A stretch of 64,000 nt of DNA. It comes from Spongilla lacustris. Taxonomy: Eukaryota; Porifera; Demospongiae; Spongillida; Spongillidae. The notes beneath the pieces were generated by a model. It was not told the origin of the DNA. It did no database searches and saw nothing but the letters and a program-made list of their open reading frames with translations. Positions 22,031 to 31,759 of the stretch are shown here, piece by piece. Position 1 is the first letter of the stretch; the number at the start of each line of letters is the position of its first letter. The position numbers were made by a program, and so were the translations under genes. The stretch is from positions 4,731,543 through 4,795,542 of the forward strand of contig OX442430.1 in NCBI GenBank assembly GCA_949361645.1, read 5' to 3'.

Positions 22031-22199
22031 TAATTATCAACCTAATAATTCCTAGCTGGGTACACCCCCAAATGCAATGCAATAGTGATGTTCATTGGTT
22101 GACTGATTGGCAGCAAATGGGGGCAAGGGGCAGGAGTACCCCACGAGCCTGTGTCCCTGTACCCAAACTCCCCGGCAGTGGTGACACCAGCTAGTGCCG

Positions 22200-22375
22200 C
22201 TGACCACAACCGGGTGACCTGCGTACCAAAGCCAGGATGCTGGTCCAGGCTTGGCTATCCAGGATCGTTGGGGAAGTCTGCAGGCACCAGGGTGACACTG
22301 GTCACCAACTGGGTGACCTGTTTACCAAGCCAAGACGCTGGTCCAGGCTTGGCTAGCCGGCTTTGTAGGGACAAG
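22200..22375 (+). repeat. tandem duplication of about 110 bp
   Basis: GGGTGACCTG..TACCAAGCCA..GCTGGTCCAGGCTTGGCTA occurs at about 22212-22262 and again at about 22312-22360 with about 85-90 percent identity. No domain recognised. Confidence 0.6.
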
Positions 22376-22837
22376 CCGCCCCCTGCCTTACTGTAATTGA
22401 ATATGACCAGGAAATGCATCATACAGCAAAGTACTAATACATGTGGAGGGGAGGGTGGGAAAGGTGAAGCTCTCCAGCACCTGTTGACCAGCAGCATGCG
22501 CTGGAGTTGCGCATCATCTTTATATACATGCATACCCAGAGGCTGGTCATCCAATTATACAACAATAAGCGAACAAAGGGGCCATCGCCCAGCGCCATCT
22601 GACAATAGTAAGGCTACTCCATATCACAAAAATAAGGCTTGAGTGTGATGTGGTTATGCGTGTAAACAGGAATTACTAGTGCCCATTAAAACCTGTTTCG
22701 CTCCCTAAACAGTACCATATGTACACACACACACAATGCATGCACATGCACACACATAATGCATACATGCACACGCAGGGGGAGCGTTGATTAATAGGAC
22801 TGCAGGACTGTTGGGGAAGGGGGAGGGGGGGCCTCAA

Positions 22838-22866
22838 AGCGGGGGGGGGGGGGGGGGGGGGGGGGG
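22838..22866 (+). repeat. poly-G tract
   Basis: A run of about 26 G, inside a GC-rich stretch between CA repeats. Confidence 0.9.
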
Positions 22867-23203
22867 TCCCTCGCAATCAGGCATCAAACAAGGACCCCCT
22901 GGCTACAGGCCTGCATACACACACATACACACACATGCATATTCACACATACACACGCATTCACACACACAATGCACACATTAGACTCTAACAGACATGC
23001 ACATGTGTGTATGTGTATAGCTGTGTATATGTGTGCATACACATACACACATACACAGAAATACTGTTGGACAGCAAATACACTCTGAGAGAAGTGCGCT
23101 TTTTTTGCAATTGGAACTACTCAAAAGTCCTGTATAGCTTTCCTCAACGTGTATTTACAATTGTAATATATAAATATGTACGGTCATGCTAAAAATATAT
23201 TTC

Positions 23204-23467
23204 ATTGCGCATGCGTGACCTTTAGAAACACGTTCTGTTATTCAGGAACAGATAAGTTCCGACTTTTTGGTAAGCTATTTATTTTGTTCCAGCGTTGAGC
23301 GATGCATCAATTTTGAGTAAGACGAGTTGAGCGCTTTGAAGAGAGTTCATCGAGAACAGCAGTTCGCGATCGGACCGGAATGCCTGTTTATACGGTCTAG
23401 CTAAGGAAAATTCTGCTACTACCGCTCGCTACGCTACCTCACTATAATGAGCCTCTGCATAAGGCAG
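23204..23467 (+). promoter_or_regulatory. possible promoter with NRF1-like site and first exon
   Basis: TTGCGCATGCGTGACC at about 23204 resembles an NRF1-type promoter element. About 260 bp later, AAGGCAG|GTAAGT (23467) is a strong splice donor. No protein could be assigned to the interval. Confidence 0.25.
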
Positions 23468-24109
23468 GTAAGTACCTTGTAGCGCTAAATAACGCCCTAC
23501 CTTACCTTACAAAGGTCATATGACACGCTGGCTCTAGCAAGCCTTCCAGGTAAGCTTAACAATCGGTACGATTGACGCTGTTATTGCCACCGATCCACTT
23601 AGCGAACATGACCATCGTCGGACTGAGGGCTGCCCCAAGATTCAATTAAAAAGGTTAGACATGTCTCATATTGGAATCTGACCATTATATATTGTGTTTT
23701 CTCCGTTTGTTTAGTGTCCGAAGGATGCAGAGAAACACTCCAGGACTACTCGATCGTCGCATAGGCCCTAAAGACATGTTTATAGTTTTGTTGTATGATA
23801 TTGTCAACTTTTTATTAAAATCATCAACTGTTGTTGTATAGTTTATTAAGATCAATTTATGTTGTATCATAAGATTACGGTGCATGCACGAACTATTGAT
23901 ACCTGTATCAACACCCATTAGAGTGTACTGGCTACACTTCAGGGGTGTTGGCTCTAACACCCTTGAGCGGTTACCACAACACTCCATAGGGTGTTATTCC
24001 TAAACAGGCGTACGAACACCCCTAAGGGTGTTGTGGCAACACCCTTTTTTTAACAGTGCAGCCATTCCTATAAAATGGAAAATGCACACTACCTCTTTAC
24101 AGAGGAAAG

Positions 24110-24190
24110 AGGAAAGAAACTACGTGGATTCACATAATGCGCAGCGCAATTTATAAATTGCGCAAATTGATAGATTGCGCCTAACATATC
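24110..24190 (-). repeat. TTGCGCAA palindrome element, copy 2 part A
   Basis: Inverse of 8925-8975. It carries the same perfect 20-bp palindrome (24144-24163) and the TACGTGGATTCACATAATGCG flank. It begins about 50 bp outside the right end of the candidate CACTA element. Confidence 0.65.
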
Positions 24191-25855
24191 GTAATGTTCA
24201 ACTGAACGAAGGCACAAAAGTTGTATCGACTACGCCATGCAGAGCCTGGCAGAGCCATTGAGCGTACACACAGATAAGTTGAGATAACCTGTCGGTCTGT
24301 CCAGTCTGGTCTCCAATCTATTTGAGCTTTCCAAGACGGTAAGTTAATTGTGTGGTAGGCATTATTAAGAGCGGATCGATTGATACCCTCAATAGAACAC
24401 TTTCTTGTGATGGTTGTAAAAGGCCCAGTGGCTTCGCTTGAATCCAGCTTATGGGCGCCCGCTAATCACGACAGTGGGTGAAAGTCGTATCTGTACTGTC
24501 GATATGTAGGCGCCGGCTCATCACGATGCATAATTTGAAGTTATAAAGTATGTAAACTGAAGTACAGCCGTATTTGTCATAAAGGAAATCAGGGAGCTAG
24601 TTTGTTGGGTAGTTGCGCTTATAAATAGGACCAGTACCGAACGTTTGAAGTTTTGGGTGAAGTTGCACTTGGACGCTGACTCTGTGATGTGCTCTGTTCA
24701 CCAGCCAGCATTAGAAAAATGTGACAAGTATTTTTCGTCATTAATTAAAAAAAATCTGTTCAGGATTCTAATAACACGTCCGTGCTAGCTGTGTTAGTAA
24801 ACTGCATGGTGTATGTGGAAGATGTTTTTATGACAGTGTCAACAATGAGGTCATTATATTACATATGTTACAAAAAAAAAAAAAAAACTCCCACTAGCTT
24901 ATGCATGTACAGAGAAAATTGTATAGTTAGACATGTATGTATGTATGTTTTATAGATTCAGCATTCTTTGAATGTCTTCCATGGTGTACGGGTGTGGATA
25001 TTCAGTTTGTGAGGATGCTGGTCTGTCATCGAGAATGGTCGAGTCACCAGGCCAGTTCTTTACAAAACACTACAGCAAAATCTATAGTCAGTGCCACTAA
25101 AATCCATCAGGATTTAAAGTAACTAACCTATATTGTAGCCTCAAGTGCGTGTTCAAGTTGTGATTTTATCTACAAGGTTAATCACTGATGATTGGATAGG
25201 TATGGACCAATCCTGCTCTTCAGAGCCAATCAGAGGAGAGGGGCAAGGAGGTGGCCTAGCTGGAACCTTGCACCAAATCAGTTATAAATGCTTATATCTT
25301 ATTTTATACCCATGCAAAATATTACAATAGGAGCACTTTACTTGCTGATTTTGTAAAGAACTGGCCGGGTGTCTCAACCATTCTTGATGACAGATCAGCA
25401 TCCTCAAAGTCAAGGACTTGAGGAAAGAGAAATGATAGCTAATTAATGGAAATTAGTCTATAGGGCTGATTGGCATGAAATTAACTAATTTATGCATGCA
25501 ACGCCATTTAAAATCTTGATGTAATAATTTCTCTCCATATATTTTTGCAGGTACTGGAGATGGTGAAGAAAAAGTGATATCTCAGGGGAAATGTATTTCA
25601 TATTTGGTAGCATTATTGGAGGCTTGCCAAGCGGCAACTGTACAAAGGGAGACATGAAGAACTGCTTGTCAAGATGTAATGAACCTGACAACATTCTCCA
25701 GCAAGATTGTGCTCAGTGTCTCATCAGTAGAGAACAATTGTATTTGTACACCATAGACCTTCTATTTGTACTTCAAACGCGTGCTATTTGATGTGGATGT
25801 ACTCATTATTCGTTACCCATCGCTAATAAAATATATTACATGCAGACATGTCTGA
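24191..25855. other. mostly non-coding, a few exon-like pieces
   Basis: Donor-like AAGACG|GTAAGT at about 24340 could end a first exon. Open frames after acceptor-like TTTTATAG (24955) and TTTTTGCAG (25551) exist. The latter reads either NCTKGDMKNCLSRCNEPDN (Cys-rich) or KVISQGKCISYLVALLEACQ in another frame; neither could be assigned. The whole interval separates two halves of the palindrome element. Confidence 0.3.
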
Positions 25856-25856
25856 T

Positions 25857-26040
25857 CTATGCTTTGCGCAGGGCAATCCCAGGATTGTCCTGATTCATGC
25901 TTTGCGCAAGAGCAATCCCAGGATTGCGCGGCCAATCCATGGTTTGTACCACAAACCATGGATCCAGGGTTTGCGCAGGACAATCCCGGGATTGCGCAAA
26001 TCCACGCTTTGCGCGTAACATATACATGTATGTTTTACTT
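25857..26040 (-). repeat. TTGCGCAA palindrome element, copy 2 part B
   Basis: Inverse of 8765-8850. It contains GCTTTGCGCA..GCAATCCCAGGATTG repeated twice, CCATGGTTTG and its inverse, and TTGCGCGTAACATATACATGTA at the edge. Confidence 0.65.
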
Positions 26041-26084
26041 CAGTAAAAGTGGACAAATTATATATGTATTCTTATAGAAGTACT

Positions 26085-26345
26085 ATGGAACGCCGTTGCC
26101 CTCAAAATTCAGGAGCGTTTCAATATTTTATTTTATTTTTATTTTAATTTTTATTTTTTATTTTACCAATACTAATTTTGAAATACTATCCAATAAATAG
26201 AAAGGACTACCTTGGTCGCTACTAGTACTTGAATTTGCCGTGTTTTCTCAACTGACAAACACGTTGTTTTGTTCACTGCGTGGTTGATACTGTTGTTGCT
26301 GTCTGTATTTAACAAGCGCAGCGTTCGTTTTAATCCGTTGACGTC
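26085..26345 (+). repeat. dispersed repeat, copy 1
   Basis: GGAACGCCGTTGCCCTCAAA, then a (TTTTA)n stretch, ACCAATACTAATTTTG, CCGTGTTTTCTCAACTGA and ACAAACACGTTGTTTTG. The same order occurs inverted at 52905-53184, so this is an interspersed element of at least 260 bp. Confidence 0.8.
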
Positions 26346-28190
26346 ATTGTATCTCTTTGGATCGTAAGCGGGTGTGTACTAACTCTTTAGTTCCTCTCCA
26401 TACGTATGCTAGCTTTACTACTTCAGTGTAAATGTAGCCTCGATATCCCCGACCTTTTATATACTTAACCCTAAGACTAAACGGTGATAGACTAAGAGAA
26501 CCGGACCGTATTAGGTATTGTTGACCAACATTAATATTCTTCATAACAACGTATAAACGTAGGACATGTACATGCATGCGCGTTGCTTTAAATTAACTGC
26601 TGCACGTTCTGCATTTCAGTGTGACTAAATCGTGTTTTAGAACGCTTACACGTTCACCACCACTGAAAATTATATCAACATCAGGGCGTATGGCTCTCAT
26701 AGCCTACCTCTGAATCCAGCTGAACATCTCATCACTTCGTCACACTGATTAGACCCATCTTTAAAACTACACCAGTCCTCCTGAATAACTATATATAGTT
26801 AGTAAAACCAGTATCATTTGTTTTGATGAGTCCTAGCTGAATTTCAATTTTCTAGAAGTCCACCAAGAACATTTCTATGCTTAAATAAAAGAGCTTTCAG
26901 TAGTTAACATGTATATGTACTACGAATGCATAAAAATTTGCATCTAAAAAAAACACTATCTTAGGAGTGAAGAAATATCAAGAGAAAGATATCTCATAAT
27001 ATCTGGTAGACAAGATTATCTCCAATGAAAGAAGACACTGTTCATAATACAACCTCGGCTTGGGTATAGTATAGTTCACCCAAAGTTGTGCACAATGTAG
27101 ATTAAATCTGATGTGTATTGGGCTTGCATGGTGAAAGCACGAATGTCCAATATTAGCTATGGAATATATTACTTTTCAATTTCTTTTAATATACCATTAT
27201 TATAATATTTGATGGGGCTCATACTGATATTTGTGGCTACCAATTCAATTTCCCATTATTATGCGTCACTGGCTTTTAAAATGAATTTGCCTTATTTTAC
27301 AATTGCTTACAAATTAATGTCAGCAATGTCCTTTCACCTTCAAGCAGTATACACTGTAGGCTGCAGTTGAAAAAAAAAGAATCCATACATGATCAAGTGT
27401 TTGGGAGGCCCGAACAAAAGCAAACTGCTTTTGCACAGATGCAATGATACCAGCAAGCCCACCCAGACTGTAGTTTTAACTGATTATCCTTATATAAATA
27501 TATGGAGTATGGCATTAAACAATATGAATGAATGTACAGATAATGCACTGAAGATTCAATCAAATATAATGACTAGGGATACGGTTTACAGGGGGGATAG
27601 GGGATACATGATCGTGTTTCAGACGAGACTTGATGGTGACTATATCAGTTGTTGGCAGGTACATGTATGACATGCTCAGGCAAGCTATTCCAAATAGGTT
27701 AAACCCGACAAGTAAAAATGAGTAGCTGAAAATCATGGCAAGGTACAAAGATAGTCTGTAGCTTGCATGAGTTTCAATGATTGAAATGTACATTAGCACT
27801 AGCTCACCTGCATCAAAAATCCAAAAGCTTCATAAGGTCCTTGTATTGCTCTACACATTAAAACACCTCGACTGCACAAACAATGAAGGATTACTACAAA
27901 AAGCAGTAGATAGTTGACAGTTTTACTGTCAGTATACTTGAATAGGCCATCTAATGCAGTTTCTATGAATTGTTTTCAGGCATTATAGTAAAACACAATA
28001 ATCCTTTATTTAGTATACAGAGTTTACACCAGGACATTAGTCTAAGAGAATACATGTAAGTCCCAACTTGAAGACATATAGAACATAGTTGGTGCACATG
28101 CTCATGCAATAATGTATTTGGTAGGGAAGTTGAAGAGACTACGCACATTGTGTAAATGCATTTAGTGATTAATATGGTACACATACCTAA
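26346..28190. other. AT-rich intergenic, one unassigned ORF
   Basis: A 93-codon frame (27389-27670) contains Cys residues and ends GDYISCWQ at a GTACAT donor-like site. It could be an exon but has no acceptor in frame and no recognised family. Nothing else is seen. Confidence 0.35.
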
Positions 28191-28975
28191 AACTACACAT
28201 GTACGCTACACTGCACATAACTAACTACACCCCACTACACTACACATACCTACACCAGTCCACACTACACTACACATACCATACTACGCCTACACTGCAC
28301 TACACATACCATACTACACATGCCTACACCCACACTACATATACCTACACCCACTCTACACTACACATACCTACTACACCCACACTACACATGCACTACA
28401 CATGCCTACACCACATACATTGCACTACACATACTTGCATACACACTATGCTACACATACCTACACCCATATGCATACTACATACACCCACCCTACACTA
28501 CACATATCTGTACCCAAAACTACACATACCTACACCCACACTATATACACCCACCCTACACTACACATATCTGTACCCAAAACTACACATACCTACACCC
28601 ACACTACACTACATACACCCTCACTTACTATACATATCTATACCCACACTACACACAGCCAAACTACACAACACATACCTACACCATAGTCGGCACTATA
28701 CATGTACATACCTAACTTACACCGGTAAAACTACACCCACACATTCTTACGCATTTATAGTCCCACGCTATACTACACATCTCTGAAACCACACTACACT
28801 ATTGCACATTCACTATATATACTTATATACCCTCACTTCTACACATACACTACATTACACATGTACACAACTACAATCTACACTCACACTAAGTACAGAT
28901 ATCTACACCCACACATTTACACACACATAGTAACACCTACACATACACTATAAGTAACTACATTATACATATGCC
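28190..28975 (+). repeat. CTACAC-rich degenerate tandem repeat
   Basis: About 780 bp of degenerate CTACACATACC / CTACACCCACA units. The Y/T/H-rich frames of up to 195 codons here are produced by the repeat. Confidence 0.9.
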
Positions 28976-29164
28976 ACACAAGTGTCATGTGGATGGGTGT
29001 AGGTATGTGTGATTTTGTGGTAGTGTAAGGTATCTATAGTGTTTTGGTGTGCATGTCAGTTGTGGGATAAAGAAGAGGGATTTACATACAGTTCAATTTG
29101 CCCATCAGTTAATAATAATAATAATACACAATACTACTTCCTAGCACATAGCACAACTACTAAC

Positions 29165-29400
29165 TATACAACATTGTCTGGGAGGTTTATGGTGGACGAA
29201 CTGTAGGACCTGTTAAGGATGGCCCTGGCATTTGCCCTGACCAAAGCCGAACTGAGATGGCCATATAGGCTGCACTACATCTGGGATTTTTCACCGTTGG
29301 TCTGAAACAGTAAGTCGTGATGCTAATTTGGACAAAGCTTGTCTTGCCTCTGAACATATGTCTCAACAATGGGGATGCATTGCAATCCTAACGCCACTCT
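29165..29400 (-). pseudogene. retroelement C-terminal fragment, copy h
   Basis: The minus strand reads GLQCIPIVETYVQRQDKLCP, then SKLASRLTVSDQR in another frame, with a CSAAYMAISVRLWSGQM region corresponding to the VxxxYGRLxxxLVRxNARA block. Several frame changes. Same terminal domain as copies a-g. Confidence 0.5.
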
Positions 29401-29689
29401 TGCTGCTACCTCTGATGATGTGCCCGCTTCAACAATGAGTGAAGGATAATAGATAATAGAGTAGCTATGGTAGGATTAAGAGGGATGTCACTGAGACATG
29501 AAACGGTGCTCCATCCCAGTTAGCTACCTTGACTTATCATTGTTCCAACTGCTACCCTGTTCAAGGTGAGAAGACAATTATTATTTTATTATTAATGTAC
29601 AATGCATACACATTACAATAGTCTGTTTAATAATAACACTTATATACACATACGTAAAATACACAACTAACTACACCATACGTCTAAAT

Positions 29690-29850
29690 CTACAATGCAC
29701 TTCTACTCAACATAGCTCTTGAGTTGGCCTTAATTAGGGACATGTTCAGACGACCATATAGATTTGAAATCACTCTGGACATCTTTTGGTTAGTTTTGAT
29801 GCAGAGCCTGCCAAACATGAGATGGTATGTTGTGCTTCTATGCCCCATGC
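29690..29850 (-). pseudogene. retroelement C-terminal fragment, copy i
   Basis: The minus strand reads SRVISNLYGRLNMSLIKANS, RAMLSRSAL and a stop. Upstream on the minus strand it directly follows a TAATAATAATAAAAATAA-type tract (29853-29880), as the + strand copies do. Confidence 0.7.
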
Positions 29851-29944
29851 ATGTTACTATTATTTTTATTATTATTATCAATTGCTATGAATACTTTAAT
29901 TATGTAAGATACCTACCACCTATACATTATTGTTATAATTATTA

Positions 29945-30151
29945 TTAAATGTTCTCCGAGAAACCTCCTGCAGCCGGCATCAGGGATCTCAGCATTATGG
30001 CTCTGGCATTAGACCGGACAAGGAGGATACTCAGTTTGCCATATAAGTTGGACAGGATCATTGACTTTGGTTTGTTTGTCATGATGGCAACCCGGGAAGC
30101 AATAAAAGAGAATGTGTTGCATGCTTCAGCTCCCCATGCTCTGTACGTTTC
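29945..30151 (-). pseudogene. retroelement C-terminal fragment, copy j
   Basis: A 68-codon open minus-strand frame: ETYRAWGAEACNTFSFIASR, ILSNLYGKLSILLVRSNARA, IMLRSLMPAAGG, then a stop at 29945. Clear match to the terminal domain. No start codon; 5'-truncated. Confidence 0.7.
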
Positions 30152-30269
30152 TTATGTAGCATCATTGTATATTATGTAGTATCATTAAAATCTCAATTGC
30201 TATTGTAATGATATAAAAGTAACCATTAAAAAAATCAAATAAACATGACACATTACAATTAATTATTGA

Positions 30270-30385
30270 CAACACACCCCTTGCCATGATTACTCTGGCA
30301 ATGGACCTGACTAGCGTAATATTTAGCTTGCCAAAATTGTAGGCCTGGGCATCCTTTACCCAACTTCCATACATTTCCTACAGGA
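30270..30385 (-). pseudogene. retroelement C-terminal fragment, copy k
   Basis: The minus strand reads MYGSWVKDAQ, then FGKLNITLVRSIARVIMARG. It lacks the middle of the domain. Confidence 0.6.
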
Positions 30386-30449
30386 ATACAGGTCCACCCC
30401 ATCTACTCGAGGCATTTTGGATCATTTATTAGAAAGTAAATTACAAGTT

Positions 30450-30610
30450 TCAGCACCAAGGGCTGCTGCACCACCATTCAGCTTGATTCTCCCAAGATGG
30501 CAGGCTGAGGGGTGATATCACTGTGATATCCAATGCAGCTGGTTTACCTCTGTCCCATCCAGCAATGAGGATATCAGCTGGTTGAGTATGGCTATGATCT
30601 GTATTATAAA
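30450..30610 (-). pseudogene. retroelement endonuclease-like fragment, copy l
   Basis: The minus strand reads HTQPADILIAGWDRGKPAAL and DITVISPLSLPS, then a frameshift into the GESS/AAALGAET region. This is the same nuclease-core region as the start of copy c. Confidence 0.65.
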
Positions 30611-30714
30611 TTACATCACAGATAGCACACAACAACACATGTGTTAGTCTGGAGGAAAAGGAATAAAACACAAAACTTACTCTAAACAGTTTGATATGCA
30701 CAACCTAGTTATAT

Positions 30715-30830
30715 TGGCCTTAGACCCCTAGCCAGGATAGCCCTTGCCACAGACCTGGTTAGGGTCAGATTAAAGCGGCCATAAATGTCAGCTGCTGCTC
30801 CCTCTAGCTCAGAGCGGTTGCAGCTTTTTT
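30715..30830 (-). pseudogene. retroelement C-terminal fragment, copy m
   Basis: The minus strand reads AAADIYGRFNLTLTRSVARA, ILARGLRPI and a stop, like the end of copies c and e. Confidence 0.65.
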
Positions 30831-31119
30831 TTATCATATCATACATGGCTCAAAACATTACACCTGGAAAAAAGGAAATTGCATATTTAGTTTAGCTATT
30901 TACGAATACAAGAATGGCTGGATCTATGTACTACATTCATCAAATAAGGATGCTTGAAACAGTTTTCTGGGTTGCACAAATGCCTTAGTTTTTTAAGATC
31001 AGTGTAGTGCATGGAAATCAAAGGCAGATCGGAAATGCGTTCTTCCGTCATAACTGAGATGATCTTGCACATATTTTGATACTTCTCATTAATTAATAAG
31101 TACCACAAGTAGTTACGTA

Positions 31120-31249
31120 AAATTGGGGATCCCATAAAATTGGGAACCCCCGTCCCCTATTTTCTGGAAATCTTTTTGGGGACCCCCCCGTCCCTGCATT
31201 TTCGGAAAATTGGGGATCCCTTCGTGAAATAAGGGACCCCATGAATGTG

Positions 31250-31285
<36 letters not shown>

Positions 31286-31440
31286 AAGGGCAGAAGGGCA
31301 GAGGGTAGGAAACGGGAGAGGGGGCGTCGCGCCCTCCCGCTCCAGCTAGGGGGTATGGGAGAGCGCTGTAAGCTCCCACATTGGGTTTTGGGGCTTCGCC
31401 CCAGAAGCTTTGCAAGTTCCGCGTTATGAAGCTTCAGAAC
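31120..31440. repeat. GC-rich dispersed element with poly-G
   Basis: Repeats of TTGGGGATCCC and GGGACCCC, a run of about 30 G (31251-31280), and GGGGCTTCGCCCC..GGGAGCTTACAGCGCTC on the minus strand. The last part matches 5465-5560 in inverse orientation. Confidence 0.6.
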
Positions 31441-31611
31441 AATACGGAATTTCATACCGAAACAGCCACAAAATGCTTTATGCCTTCGAGTTGCGCAAAC
31501 TAGAGCAGCTTTGGATCCGGGTTTGACGTTCGTCTGACGCACTACCGTTCACTTTCTCTCAGCTCAGGTTAACGGTTACAGGTTAACTCAATAGTTTTAT
31601 TATATCATCCG

Positions 31612-31745
31612 TGTGAAGTCCACGAACAGGATGACGATGGATCCACTGGGGCTAGCTCAGCGAGCAGTGATTATTAAGAATAATTACAGATATACGGCAC
31701 ACGGATAAATGCACATCATAAAGTTAATCTGGTTTATACTCCACA
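31612..31745 (-). repeat. 3' LTR (134 bp)
   Basis: In element orientation it begins TGTGGAGTATAAACC (a possible TATA box) and ends GACTTCACA, the TG...CA form. It matches 35860-35994. Confidence 0.88.
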
Positions 31746-31757
31746 TTCCTCCCCTCC
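31746..31757 (-). promoter_or_regulatory. polypurine tract
   Basis: GGAGGGGAGGAA on the minus strand, directly upstream of the 3' LTR and two bases after the pol stop codon. The expected primer site for plus-strand synthesis. Confidence 0.85.
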
Positions 31758-31759
31758 AT

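Larger units (their letters stand above)
20041..24058. mobile_element. candidate CACTA/CMC-like DNA transposon, non-autonomous
   Basis: The ends CACTGTTAAAAAAA (20041) and its complement ending TTTTAACAGTG (24058) form 14-bp inverted repeats. CA flanks both ends (20039-20040, 24059-24060). The outer 200 bp on each side are crowded with GGGTGTT/AACACCC words in both orientations (20060-20260 and 23905-24050), like the subterminal repeats of CACTA elements. Start CACTG and a 2-3-bp duplication are known for animal EnSpm/CACTA and relatives. No transposase was found. The interior holds CA repeats, a poly-G run and a possible captured promoter/exon (23200-23470). The boundary evidence is suggestive, not decisive. 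Confidence 0.5.

Noticed and set aside
20930..22080. Cys/Val and His/Thr repeat frames up to 278 codons
   Set aside because: Translation of degenerate CA/GT repeats on either strand.
28199..28786. Tyr/Thr/His-rich frames
   Set aside because: Generated by the CTACAC-type tandem repeat.
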